DNA of 55,355 nucleotides, from NCBI GenBank assembly GCA_946415265.1, contig CAMKRV010000004.1, positions 1 to 55,355 on the forward strand, given 5' to 3'. The stretch comes from an uncultured Candidatus Saccharibacteria bacterium (GTDB lineage: Bacteria > Patescibacteriota > Saccharimonadia > Saccharimonadales > Saccharimonadaceae). This document shows, in pieces, positions 40,254-48,689 of the stretch; position 1 is the first letter of the stretch, and the number at the start of each line of letters is the position of its first letter. The notes under the pieces are model-generated. The model was not told the DNA's origin and searched no databases. It saw only the letters and a program-made list of their open reading frames with translations. Position numbers and translations under genes: made by a program.

Positions 40254-40841
40254 GTGATGGCGAATTCTCGCAAAACTCAAACAAAAACTAAAAAGACCGC
40301 TACGAAAAAGAAAACTACGAACATAAAAGTAGCTGTAAAAGGTAAGCCAGAAAAGAAAACGTTTAAGCATTTTTTGATAGCTACTGGCATAATTTTGTTG
40401 CCGTTAGTGGTGGGGCTGGTAGCTTCGGCATTAACTGGCAATACGATGATGGAGTTTGGTAGATTGAATCAACCGCCTTTGGCACCGCCAGCATGGCTAT
40501 TTCCAGTAGCTTGGACTATATTGTATATATTGATGGGTGTGGCTTGCTATTTGATTTATCGGTTGGAGCCAAAAACTAAAGATGAACAGAAATTGCAAAA
40601 AGCAGAATTAATTATATATTTTGTGCAGCTATTCTTTAACTTTATGTGGACTTTGATATTCTTTGCGCTAGGGGCGAGATGGTTTGCGCTAGGATGGCTA
40701 ATTGCAATGTGGCTGATGATATTCGCATTAATATGCATGTGTGGGAAGAACTGTAAAGCGGCAGCGTGGTGTTTGGTGCCATATATATTATGGTGCACAT
40801 TTGCGACATATTTAAATGTAATGATCGCGATATTAAACTAA
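40254..40841 (+). CDS. tspO: TspO/MBR-family membrane protein
   Basis: 195 residues with a lysine/threonine-rich extension of about 40 residues before the family domain. Five membrane segments follow. The signature PPLAPPAWLFPVAWTILYILMG matches the TspO motif around the second helix, and FFNFMWTLIFFALGARWFALGW the third and fourth. TspO proteins bind porphyrins and related molecules; their physiological role varies. The start is the double ATG behind AAGGAG. The basic N-terminal tail is unusual for the family. Confidence 0.88.
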   Translation: MMANSRKTQTKTKKTATKKKTTNIKVAVKGKPEKKTFKHFLIATGIILLPLVVGLVASALTGNTMMEFGRLNQPPLAPPAWLFPVAWTILYILMGVACYLIYRLEPKTKDEQKLQKAELIIYFVQLFFNFMWTLIFFALGARWFALGWLIAMWLMIFALICMCGKNCKAAAWCLVPYILWCTFATYLNVMIAILN

Positions 40842-40846
40842 AAAAT

Positions 40847-40871
40847 AAACCCCGGCGCGGAACCGGGGTTT
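40847..40871. terminator. Bidirectional terminator
   Basis: AAACCCCGG/CCGGGGTTT stem with a CGCGGAA loop between the convergent tspO and hppA genes. Confidence 0.9.
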
Positions 40872-40875
40872 AAAA

Positions 40876-42972
40876 TTAAAATAGATGGAATGAGGCGAAC
40901 AGTGGCGCTAAGGTGTTGGCGACGGTAGACATGGTTTTGATGAAAATGTCTAGCGCTACGCCCACAACATCTTTGCGGGTATCGCCGACAGTATCGCCGA
41001 CAACGGAGGCTTTGTGGGGCTTGGAGCCTTTACCGTAGCCCTCTAGCCCGCCAGACTCAATGTGCTTTTTGGCATTGTCGAAAGCGCCACCGGAATTACC
41101 CATAAAGATAGCGCGAGGAATAGCCACAATGGTGGCGCCAATAAGTAAGCCTCCGACAAACTCTACGCCAAAGAAGAGACCGCCAACGACCGGAATAAGC
41201 AGAGCCAAAAGTGATGGGATGAGCATCTTTTTTAATGCTTGCTTAGTAGCCATGTGGATGCATTTTTGGTAATCTGGTTTGACGGTGCCGTCTAAAACGC
41301 CAGGGATAGACAATTGACGATCTCCTTCGTCTGCCATGAGATGGGCGGATTCGACAGTATTGTCGGTAAGTAGGGCGGAAAAATATTCGATTAGCGCGCC
41401 ACCTACAACACCGCCAGCAATAACTACGAAGTTGGCGATGTTGAGTATTGGTTCGACGGTTTGTGAATAGCTGCCTACGTATGCAAAAATAAGCGATACT
41501 GTAGCAAAAGCTGCGGAGCCAATGGCGAAACCTTTGCCGATGGCGGCAGTGGTATTACCGACAGCATCGAGCTGATCGGTAATTTCGCGTACTTCGGAAT
41601 CCAAGTGGCAAGATTCGGCGATGCCGCCGGCATTGTCTGCAATGGGGCCAAAAGCATCAATGGATACGGTGGTGGCCACAAAAGACAGCATGCCGAGAGC
41701 GGAAATGGCTATGCCGTAAACTCCGCAAAGTATACCGGAACCAAGTAATGATAAACCAATAACCAATATAGGCAATAAGCAAGATCTGGAACCTATAGCA
41801 TCGCCCTTGGTGATAACGAAGGCGGAGCCTTCTTTAGCGATTTCGGCTAATTGCTTGACCGATTTGAACTTGGTGCCAGTGTAATATTCGGTGATTTTGC
41901 CGATTGCTACACCGCTGGCGATTCCAAGTATGGATGCTACCCATGGTGAAGCCCAACCCAGAATAAAATTATCGTATAGCGCCGTTTGTCCGAAGACAAG
42001 ATATGATGCTATGCCGCCAATGATAACTACGGCGATTGCCGAGATGTAGGTGGCGATGTTTAGTTCGTGGCTGGGGTCTTTGCCGTTTTCGTGCATTAAG
42101 ACGAAAAACAAACCGATAACACAACCAAGTAGACCGCCGCCAGCCAAGATTAACGGGTAGGCGATGGTGGCTTGGAATGTTGCGGTATTGCCTTGCGCAA
42201 TAGATGCGGCAATTAGGAGACTGGCTACTATGGTGGCAACAAAGCTTTCTAGTAGGTCTGAGCAGTTGCCGGCAATGTCGTTAACATTGTCGCCAATAAA
42301 ATCGGCAATAGTGTTAGGCATGCGTGAGTCATCTTCTGGCATGTCGTGACGTACTTTGGCTACGATATCGGCAGAGATGTCGGCGGCCTTGGTGTAGTTG
42401 CCCCCAGCGACACGATTAAACATCGCAACAAGTGAGCATCCTAACGAATAAGTGGTGAGCCACATAATGGTAGGATTACATTTGAGTACTGCGATGAATC
42501 CGGAGCTAGTACTGTCTAGATTGATTCCACCGGTTACCATTATGATAAGCAGAAGACCGAGTAAGCCAAAGGCTTGTACGGACAAGCCGCTAACACTGCC
42601 GCCCATGAGGGCGACTTTGACGGTTTCACCGATTGAGCGAGTTACGCGCGCGGTGTTGGCCGTACGAACGTTGGCATAAGTTGCGCTTCGCATACCAATA
42701 ATGCAGGTTGCGCTACTCATGCATGAGCCAAGGACAAAGGTGAGACCGGCAGTTTTCTCAATGAATAAAGAAAACAGTGCGGCTACGATTATCACAACGA
42801 CGACAATGGTTTTGTATTCGGCGACCATAAAAGTTTTGGCGCCGTCGCGGATGATTTTGGCGATGTCTGCCATTTCAGCAGAGCCTTCTTTGTAGGTTTT
42901 CAGTTCAATATAATTGAAAACCATTAATATTAAGGCGCAAAGGATGGCGCCTAATACTAAAATTTGTACCAC
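40876..42972 (-). CDS. hppA: Membrane-bound ion-pumping pyrophosphatase
   Basis: Couples PPi hydrolysis to H+ or Na+ export across the membrane; about 16 transmembrane helices in 698 residues. The substrate site reads NYTKAADISADIVAKV and RMPNTIADFIGDNVNDIAG, and FGPIADNAGGIAE is conserved. GNTTAAIGKG carries Ala where K+-independent enzymes have Lys, so it is probably K+-dependent. GTG at 42972 is chosen because AAGGAG lies ten bases before it; the track's earlier start is not supported. In a fermenter with few pumps it would help maintain the ion gradient. Confidence 0.95.
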   Translation of the reverse strand: MVQILVLGAILCALILMVFNYIELKTYKEGSAEMADIAKIIRDGAKTFMVAEYKTIVVVVIIVAALFSLFIEKTAGLTFVLGSCMSSATCIIGMRSATYANVRTANTARVTRSIGETVKVALMGGSVSGLSVQAFGLLGLLLIIMVTGGINLDSTSSGFIAVLKCNPTIMWLTTYSLGCSLVAMFNRVAGGNYTKAADISADIVAKVRHDMPEDDSRMPNTIADFIGDNVNDIAGNCSDLLESFVATIVASLLIAASIAQGNTATFQATIAYPLILAGGGLLGCVIGLFFVLMHENGKDPSHELNIATYISAIAVVIIGGIASYLVFGQTALYDNFILGWASPWVASILGIASGVAIGKITEYYTGTKFKSVKQLAEIAKEGSAFVITKGDAIGSRSCLLPILVIGLSLLGSGILCGVYGIAISALGMLSFVATTVSIDAFGPIADNAGGIAESCHLDSEVREITDQLDAVGNTTAAIGKGFAIGSAAFATVSLIFAYVGSYSQTVEPILNIANFVVIAGGVVGGALIEYFSALLTDNTVESAHLMADEGDRQLSIPGVLDGTVKPDYQKCIHMATKQALKKMLIPSLLALLIPVVGGLFFGVEFVGGLLIGATIVAIPRAIFMGNSGGAFDNAKKHIESGGLEGYGKGSKPHKASVVGDTVGDTRKDVVGVALDIFIKTMSTVANTLAPLFASFHLF

Positions 42973-43140
42973 TAATATCACACTCCTTCTATTTTTAAGG
43001 TACAATTTTGTCGAGCATTTGAGCATAAAAATATGCACCAATAATGCATGGAGTAATTATAGTATATTTAAAGTATTTTTCAAGGGGTGAAAAGGTGATG
43101 AAATTGTGATTTTGAGTAGTGATAAGGTATAATGGGTGTA

Positions 43141-44130
43141 ATGAATGTGACTATGCAACGGAAAACAAAAAGAAAGTATTGGAAGTGGGCGGTGTTATTG
43201 GTGTTGGCAATAATTGCTGCGATTATCGTGTTAAACCGCGCGTGGATTTATGATTGGTTTAGAAGTGTGACATATCGGCCAACGGCGGAGATGGTAAGTA
43301 TACGCGATAAGTTGAATTTGACTGGGCGAGGAGATTTTCTGTTTAATGCAACGCAGCCGGAGTTAAACGGGGCAGATGATTTTAATGCTAACTGCAGGCA
43401 GGATGAGGGCGAGGTGGCGGTACTAGGATGCTACACAGCGGGAAATATTTATGTATATAATATTGCGGATACAAAATTAGACGGAATTAGGGAACTGACT
43501 GCGGCACATGAACTATTGCATGCGGTATGGGCGCGGATGAGTAATGCGGAAAAAGAAGATTTAAAACCAATATTACAACAAGTTTATCAGAATAATTTAT
43601 CTGTACTAAAAGACGACATTGAAACGTACGCGGATGACGAACGGGTAGAAGAAATATTTGTGCGAGCTGGTACAGAAATTAAGAAATTGCCAGATGTATT
43701 AGAAAAAAATTATGCAGAGATTTTTAATAATCAAGATGCGGTGGTGGATTTTTATGAAAGTTATATTGCGGTGTTTCGGGAAATTAAAATGAAGATGGAG
43801 GGGCTAGCTAGTGAAATTGAAGTTTTGCGCGATAGTATTAATGTGAAAATGGCGGAATATGAAAATAAGGTGAGCCAATTAGAAGCAGACATCGCTAGGT
43901 TTAATAGTTGTGCGGAGACTGCAGGATGTTTTGCAACAGAAGTGGAGTTTTATGCGCAGAGGAATGCTTTGGTGGCAAGAGAGAATGAACTGAATTTATT
44001 AAATGATGAAATTAATAATATGATAGATGATTATAATTTGAAGGTAGATGAATATAATGCAGATGCGCTGGAAAGTCGTAAATTGCAGAATATGATTAAT
44101 TCAAAAGCGGATATTAAAGAAATAAAATAA
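43141..44130 (+). CDS. Membrane-anchored zinc-protease-like protein
   Basis: 329 residues. An N-terminal membrane segment (about 14-33) precedes an outer domain with AAHELLHAVWAR, an HExxH zinc-binding motif (HELLH) near residue 120. Two cysteine pairs (NCRQDEGEVAVLGCYT; SCAETAGC) may form disulfides. Residues 210-320 are coiled coil (EIEVLRDSINVKMAEYENKVSQLEADI). The track start at 43132 lies inside the -10 box TATAAT (43128-43133), so the true start is the ATG seven bases later. It probably cleaves extracytoplasmic proteins or wall peptides. Confidence 0.75.
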   Translation: MNVTMQRKTKRKYWKWAVLLVLAIIAAIIVLNRAWIYDWFRSVTYRPTAEMVSIRDKLNLTGRGDFLFNATQPELNGADDFNANCRQDEGEVAVLGCYTAGNIYVYNIADTKLDGIRELTAAHELLHAVWARMSNAEKEDLKPILQQVYQNNLSVLKDDIETYADDERVEEIFVRAGTEIKKLPDVLEKNYAEIFNNQDAVVDFYESYIAVFREIKMKMEGLASEIEVLRDSINVKMAEYENKVSQLEADIARFNSCAETAGCFATEVEFYAQRNALVARENELNLLNDEINNMIDDYNLKVDEYNADALESRKLQNMINSKADIKEIK

Positions 44131-44139
44131 AGGAGAAAG

Positions 44140-44961
44140 ATGGACGAGGATAATTTTGAGAAATTTCCTGGAGAAGGCAAGATTGAGAGGGCGGTGCCAG
44201 GAGAGCAAGATTTTAGTGCGGCGATGAATGGTGCAGGGGCGGTGGTGCCGGAGTTTGCTGGTGAACAATTTGGAACGGCGAATGCGGGAAATGAATATTA
44301 TGGTGAAGGTGGGGATAATATGGAAGAGCAAAACGAAGAGCGTAATGCGGGTATTGCGGATGCGGCGGCTTTAATTAATTATGGATTAAATGCGGCGGCG
44401 CGCAGTATGGGGGTAGAATTATTGGTGCAAAAAATTAAAAGTTTTGATGCGAGTGGAATGGATGATCCAATAAGGGGGTTTTATGAATATTTGGGCATTA
44501 ATAATTCGGAAGAACGAAAAGATTTGCGTGAAGAGAATATGGCAGCTAAGCCTAGCGAGACGGAATTTAGGGAAGGAGTCAATGCGCCTTCGCACGAGAA
44601 ATCCGTAGAAGGGGCTTTTGCGGCGATTGATGATATGAAAGAATTAATAGCGGAAGTGGAAGGTGCGGATCCGCGTTATGAAGCATTAAGAGAAGGCGCA
44701 AGGAGTGCGGGCAAGGGGTATTTCGAATTTGCGGTGAGTGAATATGGAGTAAGGGGGCTTACGGAGCTTTTTGCGGTGTTAGGACGGCAGAGGGAGAAAG
44801 ATGAAGAGGTGGAAGGTAACGTGGCGGAAGATGATGCGAATAGCAATGATGATAATGTTGTGAAAAATGTGAATATTAAGGATGCTGAGAACGGTGGTGT
44901 TGAAAGTGATATAGAAGAGCGTAAGGCTGCAATACTTAATCCTGAGATTTTGGGCAAATAG
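44140..44961 (+). CDS. Acidic hypothetical protein
   Basis: 273 residues, soluble, unrecognised, strongly acidic (many Glu and Asp, tail with runs such as DDANSNDDN). The N-terminal 70 residues and C-terminal 60 look disordered. The middle has helices around AALINYGLNAAARSMGVELL and GYFEFAVSEYGVRGLTELFAVL. AAAGGAG lies seven bases before the ATG and only nine bases separate it from the protease-like gene, so they are cotranscribed. Confidence 0.65.
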   Translation: MDEDNFEKFPGEGKIERAVPGEQDFSAAMNGAGAVVPEFAGEQFGTANAGNEYYGEGGDNMEEQNEERNAGIADAAALINYGLNAAARSMGVELLVQKIKSFDASGMDDPIRGFYEYLGINNSEERKDLREENMAAKPSETEFREGVNAPSHEKSVEGAFAAIDDMKELIAEVEGADPRYEALREGARSAGKGYFEFAVSEYGVRGLTELFAVLGRQREKDEEVEGNVAEDDANSNDDNVVKNVNIKDAENGGVESDIEERKAAILNPEILGK

Positions 44962-45025
44962 TTATGTGCTGCTGAAATATTTTGGAGTAATAATTTTTTG
45001 ATGTGAATTGACTAAAATTGGGGGG

Positions 45026-45053
45026 TTGACTTTTTGTGGGGAGGGGGTATACT
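45026..45053 (+). promoter_or_regulatory. Promoter with G-rich spacer
   Basis: TTGACT (45026-45031), 16-bp spacer with GGGG and GGGGG runs, TATACT (45048-45053). It drives the small ORF and the LRR protein. Confidence 0.7.
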
Positions 45054-45095
45054 TAGAAGCATAAAGGTTATACAAAAATAAAAAAGGAAATAAAA

Positions 45096-45173
45096 ATGAA
45101 AATTTACATTTGTGGTCAAGACAGATTCGATAAGGTGGTTTTGTCTTACAACAAAGCCAACAAGGAGAGATAA
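45096..45173 (+). CDS. 25-codon small ORF upstream of the LRR surface gene
   Basis: Begins MKIYICGQDRFDKVV and ends KANKER, behind AAAAAGG. Its last codons contain the AAGGAG of the next gene, which starts four bases after this stop. The 3' part can fold (GGTTTTGT/ACAAAGCC) just ahead of that ribosome site, so translation of this ORF could open the hairpin and couple to the LRR gene. It looks like a leader peptide; independent function is possible. Confidence 0.55.
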   Translation: MKIYICGQDRFDKVVLSYNKANKER

Positions 45174-45176
45174 AAA

Positions 45177-46625
45177 ATGTTAAGTTTAAATAAAAAGAAA
45201 AAAGTGGCGTTTTCGGCATTGGCGGTTACGGCTTTGGCCCTGCCGGTGTCGGTATTAGCTGTAAATAAGATTAGTTCATTTGAGAATACCTATGCGGCAA
45301 CTATGCCAGCTAGTTTTAAAGACCAAAATTTTTACGATTGTGTGTTGGCGGAATTTCAGAGCGAGTTTCCGAACGAAACGGTAGCTAGTACTGGGCTGAC
45401 TGATGCGCAGTTGGCAAAGATTAAGACGGTTTGGTGTCCCGGAAATGATAATAGTAAAATTTCTGATGCTACCGGTATAGAAAAAATGACTGCGGTAACG
45501 GGTATTACGCTTAATAAAAATAGCTTGAAGACAATAGATGTTTCAAAAAATGTTAATTTGATTGTCTTGGCTTTGACCGAGAACCAACTAACTTCCCTGG
45601 ATGTGTCGAAAAATCCAGAATTAATGAATCTTAGAGTATATGGTAATTCGTTGACTTCCTTGGATGTGTCACATAATCCTAAACTTGAAGTTCTTTTGGC
45701 ACACAGTAATTCGTTAACTTCTATGGATATTTCGAGTAATTCTGATTTGACTGACCAATTTACCGTTGACGATATTTTGGTGAAGGCTAACATCTCGCCG
45801 ATAATCACTACCGTGTCGCCAAGCTATGACCTGTCTGAGTTGAATATAATCAATTCCACTCAGACTATTAGCAACACAAGTAATTACACGTTTAATAGCA
45901 ATAAGAATACTATTATAGTAAATAATTACAGTAGTGCCGGTGGGGTCATACAAGTCTCTTCGTCGGCTCAAGGCAGGACGTATAAATTACAATTACCAAA
46001 GTTTGTGAAGTTTGATACTAATGGTGGGAGTAATTCTCCATCGGCTGTGAGTTGTTATTCTACTGCGGCGACGGGATCTTGTTCTGTAACTGTTCCATCT
46101 GCGATGCCAACTAGATCAGGATATGATTTTAAAGGTTATGCAGATTCGGCTGATGCTGAAAATGTAATTTATAATGTGGGAGGATCTATAAGTTTGACTG
46201 AGCCAAAAACCGTCTATGCTGTTTGGAATAAGAAAAGTACAAATATAGACGATAATGGTGGCAACAGTGGTGATAGTAATAATGATAACGGTGGGGATGG
46301 AACAGGTGATGTAGATGGTGGGGATACGAATGGTAATGATAATAACAATACCAGTGATGACACGAATGGTGGGGATACAGACGATAGGGATAGCGATACG
46401 AGTGGGACGAGTACGGCCAGCGATGGCAATAGCGGGGAAGAGGATGATACGCCAGTGCCGAGCACTTCGAAGAAAGGTATTACTCCAGACACTGGGGCGA
46501 ATACGAAGACAGAGGAGAACGGCAACCTAGTGGTAACTTATGCTTTACCGATGGTAGTGATAGTGTTAGCTGGAATATTATTCAAGAGAAACAGAAGTAA
46601 GAAATATATAAAGTTTGAACGGTAG
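45177..46625 (+). CDS. Internalin-like LRR surface protein with sortase-type tail
   Basis: 482 residues. A signal peptide (1-38) is followed by a short leucine-rich repeat region (about 100-190; repeats of the type LTSLDVSKNPELMNLRVYGN), a linker domain and one InlB B-repeat (about 278-350, FDTNGGSNSPSAVSCYS to TVYAVWNKK). A long Asp/Gly/Asn-rich stretch follows, then TPDTGA, a hydrophobic segment (VVTYALPMVVIVLAGILF) and a basic tail, the order of an LPxTG-type sortase substrate with a variant motif. It is probably wall-linked and binds a partner surface, as internalins do. Regulated through an upstream small ORF. Confidence 0.85.
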   Translation: MLSLNKKKKVAFSALAVTALALPVSVLAVNKISSFENTYAATMPASFKDQNFYDCVLAEFQSEFPNETVASTGLTDAQLAKIKTVWCPGNDNSKISDATGIEKMTAVTGITLNKNSLKTIDVSKNVNLIVLALTENQLTSLDVSKNPELMNLRVYGNSLTSLDVSHNPKLEVLLAHSNSLTSMDISSNSDLTDQFTVDDILVKANISPIITTVSPSYDLSELNIINSTQTISNTSNYTFNSNKNTIIVNNYSSAGGVIQVSSSAQGRTYKLQLPKFVKFDTNGGSNSPSAVSCYSTAATGSCSVTVPSAMPTRSGYDFKGYADSADAENVIYNVGGSISLTEPKTVYAVWNKKSTNIDDNGGNSGDSNNDNGGDGTGDVDGGDTNGNDNNNTSDDTNGGDTDDRDSDTSGTSTASDGNSGEEDDTPVPSTSKKGITPDTGANTKTEENGNLVVTYALPMVVIVLAGILFKRNRSKKYIKFER

Positions 46626-46639
46626 AGTTTATAAGAATA

Positions 46640-46667
46640 AATCAGCCTTGTGAGGGGGCTGATTTTT
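46640..46667 (+). terminator. Terminator after LRR gene
   Basis: AATCAGCC/GGCTGATT stem followed by TTTTTG. Confidence 0.92.
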
Positions 46668-46704
46668 GTAGTGGGGATAAAGGCAGGTTTGGTATAATGA
46701 GAGT

Positions 46705-47448
46705 ATGAAGCTGAAGACTCGGAGGATAGTAGCAGTAATAGCTGTGCTGGTGGGGGTAGGCGTGTGGCTAGCGGTGAATCCGGCGAGCTATGAGACTATT
46801 CTGACGCAAGCGGGTGGCGGTGAAAATGAGAATGAAAATGCCGAAGCGGATTATGCAGCGGAAGCGGTAACTGAAGCAAACGAAAACGCACCGCTAGCGA
46901 CAGAAATTTTAGAAAAATTAGAGGTGAAGGGGCGAGCGCCGAAAACTGGGTATTCGCGGGAAGAATTTTATAAAAATTGGCCGACGGTGGATGGATGCAA
47001 TTTGCGACAGAAAATTATAAAGAGAGAGTTTGGCGATACGGCGGTGCTGGATGGGTGTACGGTGGTGGCCGGGGAATTTGACGAGCCATATACTGGTGAG
47101 CATCGAATATTTACAGAAAAATCGCAGATTTCTAAAATACAGATAGACCATGTAGTGGCATTAAGTGATGCGTGGCAAAAGGGGGCGCAGTATATGGAAA
47201 AAGAGGTGAGATATAAGATAGCGACGGATCCATTGAATTTGCTGGCGGTGGATGGGCCAGCAAACGAGCAGAAATCTGATGGCGATGCAGCGACTTGGCT
47301 GCCGAGCAATAAAAAATTCCGGTGCCAATATGTGGCCAGGCAAGTATCGGTAAAGTATAAATACGGATTATGGGTGACGGAGGCAGAAAAAACTGCCATT
47401 TCTAATGTGTTAACGAATTGTCCCAAAGAGCCAGCGATTGGTGTATAA
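46705..47448 (+). CDS. Membrane-anchored HNH (DUF1524-type) nuclease
   Basis: 247 residues. An N-terminal membrane anchor or signal (8-26) and a Glu/Asn/Ala-rich linker precede the nuclease domain. IDHVVALSDAWQKGA carries the DH of the HNH motif, and DPLNLLAVDGPANEQKSDGDAATWLPSN the N and H-like metal ligands, matching secreted GmrSD-C/DUF1524 nucleases. Two cysteine pairs may form disulfides outside. Outside the cell it could degrade DNA for nucleotide uptake or act on incoming DNA. TATAAT (46693-46698) lies six bases before the ATG (leaderless). Confidence 0.85.
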   Translation: MKLKTRRIVAVIAVLVGVGVWLAVNPASYETILTQAGGGENENENAEADYAAEAVTEANENAPLATEILEKLEVKGRAPKTGYSREEFYKNWPTVDGCNLRQKIIKREFGDTAVLDGCTVVAGEFDEPYTGEHRIFTEKSQISKIQIDHVVALSDAWQKGAQYMEKEVRYKIATDPLNLLAVDGPANEQKSDGDAATWLPSNKKFRCQYVARQVSVKYKYGLWVTEAEKTAISNVLTNCPKEPAIGV

Positions 47449-47473
47449 TAAACATAAGTAAAGTGGAGATGCT

Positions 47474-48157
47474 ATGAAAAAATATATTTGGAGTGGAATT
47501 ATTGGTGCGGTGATTTTGATAATCGGCGCGTTTTTATTGGGGAAGTTCGTGTTTCCTAGTTATAAAATAGCGAGTTTGCCGGCGCCAGAGCTAGCGGAGG
47601 GGCAGAGAGGGGAATTGGGGATCGATAAAAATGTAAATGAAAGTACGATAGATGATTATTTGGGGCGAGGTGATGCAGTGTATCGGGATCTTAGAATGTT
47701 GAAAGATCCCGGAAATTACGAAGCGATTGGTGGGGATGCGTATCTTTCTGGATTTGTGGATGGGTTTGAGGTGGTGTCGTATCCGTATATTGTAAATGTA
47801 GAGGGCCTGCCGGAAGCAGTGGGCGATACGTATACGGGCGAGACTTTATTTACTTTTGATGGCACTAATTATAAGGCGAATTATAAAGAATCTATGCAAA
47901 TATTAGAGGATTTGTTCCCGAAAGACAAGATTATTTTCTTGATGTGTGGTGGCGGCGGATATAGTGGGATGATGAAAAATATGTTGGTGGCGCTAGGTTG
48001 GGACGCGAATAAAATATATGATGTGGGCGGATATTGGTTTTACGAAGGTAAAAACAATGTAAAGGTAAAGCGTGTGTTAGATGATGGTTCGGCGGTGTAT
48101 GATTTTTATAAGGTGCCATATCATACAATAGATTTTGATGTTTTGACGGAGAGATAG
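47474..48157 (+). CDS. Membrane-anchored rhodanese-like protein
   Basis: 227 residues: membrane anchor (about 7-26), linker, then a rhodanese fold. KIIFLMCGGGGYSGMMKNMLVALGWDANKIYDVGGYWFYEG matches the rhodanese active-site loop (C-x-G-G-x-x-S-x-x-x-A/L) with the catalytic Cys, and the final strand and W. Rhodaneses carry sulfur on this Cys. It lies outside the membrane, upstream of a thioredoxin-like protein with no gap, so the two may work together in redox or sulfur chemistry. Confidence 0.75.
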   Translation: MKKYIWSGIIGAVILIIGAFLLGKFVFPSYKIASLPAPELAEGQRGELGIDKNVNESTIDDYLGRGDAVYRDLRMLKDPGNYEAIGGDAYLSGFVDGFEVVSYPYIVNVEGLPEAVGDTYTGETLFTFDGTNYKANYKESMQILEDLFPKDKIIFLMCGGGGYSGMMKNMLVALGWDANKIYDVGGYWFYEGKNNVKVKRVLDDGSAVYDFYKVPYHTIDFDVLTER

Positions 48158-48646
48158 ATGGCAAAAAAGAAAAATCGTAAAATTTTACCACTGGTGATGG
48201 CGCTGATTGTAGTGGTGCTAGGTAGTATATTGTTTGTGGGGGCGGCGAGTGGTTGGTTTGATAATCATAAAGTAAAACTAGACGCAGAATATTATGCAGA
48301 TGGAGCGGAGTTTATGGAACTAACAGCTGGTGAATATGAAGGATTGATAGAAGCGAAAAAATCTTTTGTAGTGATGGTGGATCAAAGTGGGTGCACTACG
48401 GCGGATAGATTACGCGAATATGTAACGCGATACATGACGGAGACGGGAATTTTGGTATATAGAATGATGTTTGCGGAGGTGAAGGAATCGTCTTTACATG
48501 AAAAGGTAAAATACTATCCATCTGTGGCAGTGGTGTCTAAGGGTAGGGTGGTGGCGTATTTAAGGGCCGATGAGGATGCAGATGCGGATAAATACAATGA
48601 TTATGATGCTTTTAAGAAATGGATGGATGGGATTTTGCAAAAATAA
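48158..48646 (+). CDS. Membrane-anchored thioredoxin-like protein
   Basis: 162 residues: basic N-terminus, membrane segment (about 10-31), then a thioredoxin-fold pattern, KKSFVVMVDQSGCTTADRLREYV, YYPSVAVVSKGRVVAYLRAD and a last helix. The active site has one cysteine (SGCTTA) rather than CxxC, so it cannot cycle like a normal thioredoxin and may form mixed disulfides. It starts directly after the rhodanese stop. Confidence 0.65.
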   Translation: MAKKKNRKILPLVMALIVVVLGSILFVGAASGWFDNHKVKLDAEYYADGAEFMELTAGEYEGLIEAKKSFVVMVDQSGCTTADRLREYVTRYMTETGILVYRMMFAEVKESSLHEKVKYYPSVAVVSKGRVVAYLRADEDADADKYNDYDAFKKWMDGILQK

Positions 48647-48663
48647 TAGTATGGTAAGATATG

Positions 48664-48689
48664 ATAACTCCCAGAAGGGAGTTATTTTT
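48664..48689 (+). terminator. Terminator immediately before the recombinase start
   Basis: ATAACTCCC-AGAA-GGGAGTTAT followed by TTTT, ending right at the recombinase ATG. It ends the upstream operon; it could also act as an attenuator for the recombinase. Confidence 0.88.

Noticed and set aside
46250-46450. Possible CRISPR or tandem array in the GGTGATAATGG-like stretch
   Set aside because: It is coding low-complexity Asp/Gly/Asn sequence within the LRR protein, with no regular repeat-spacer period.
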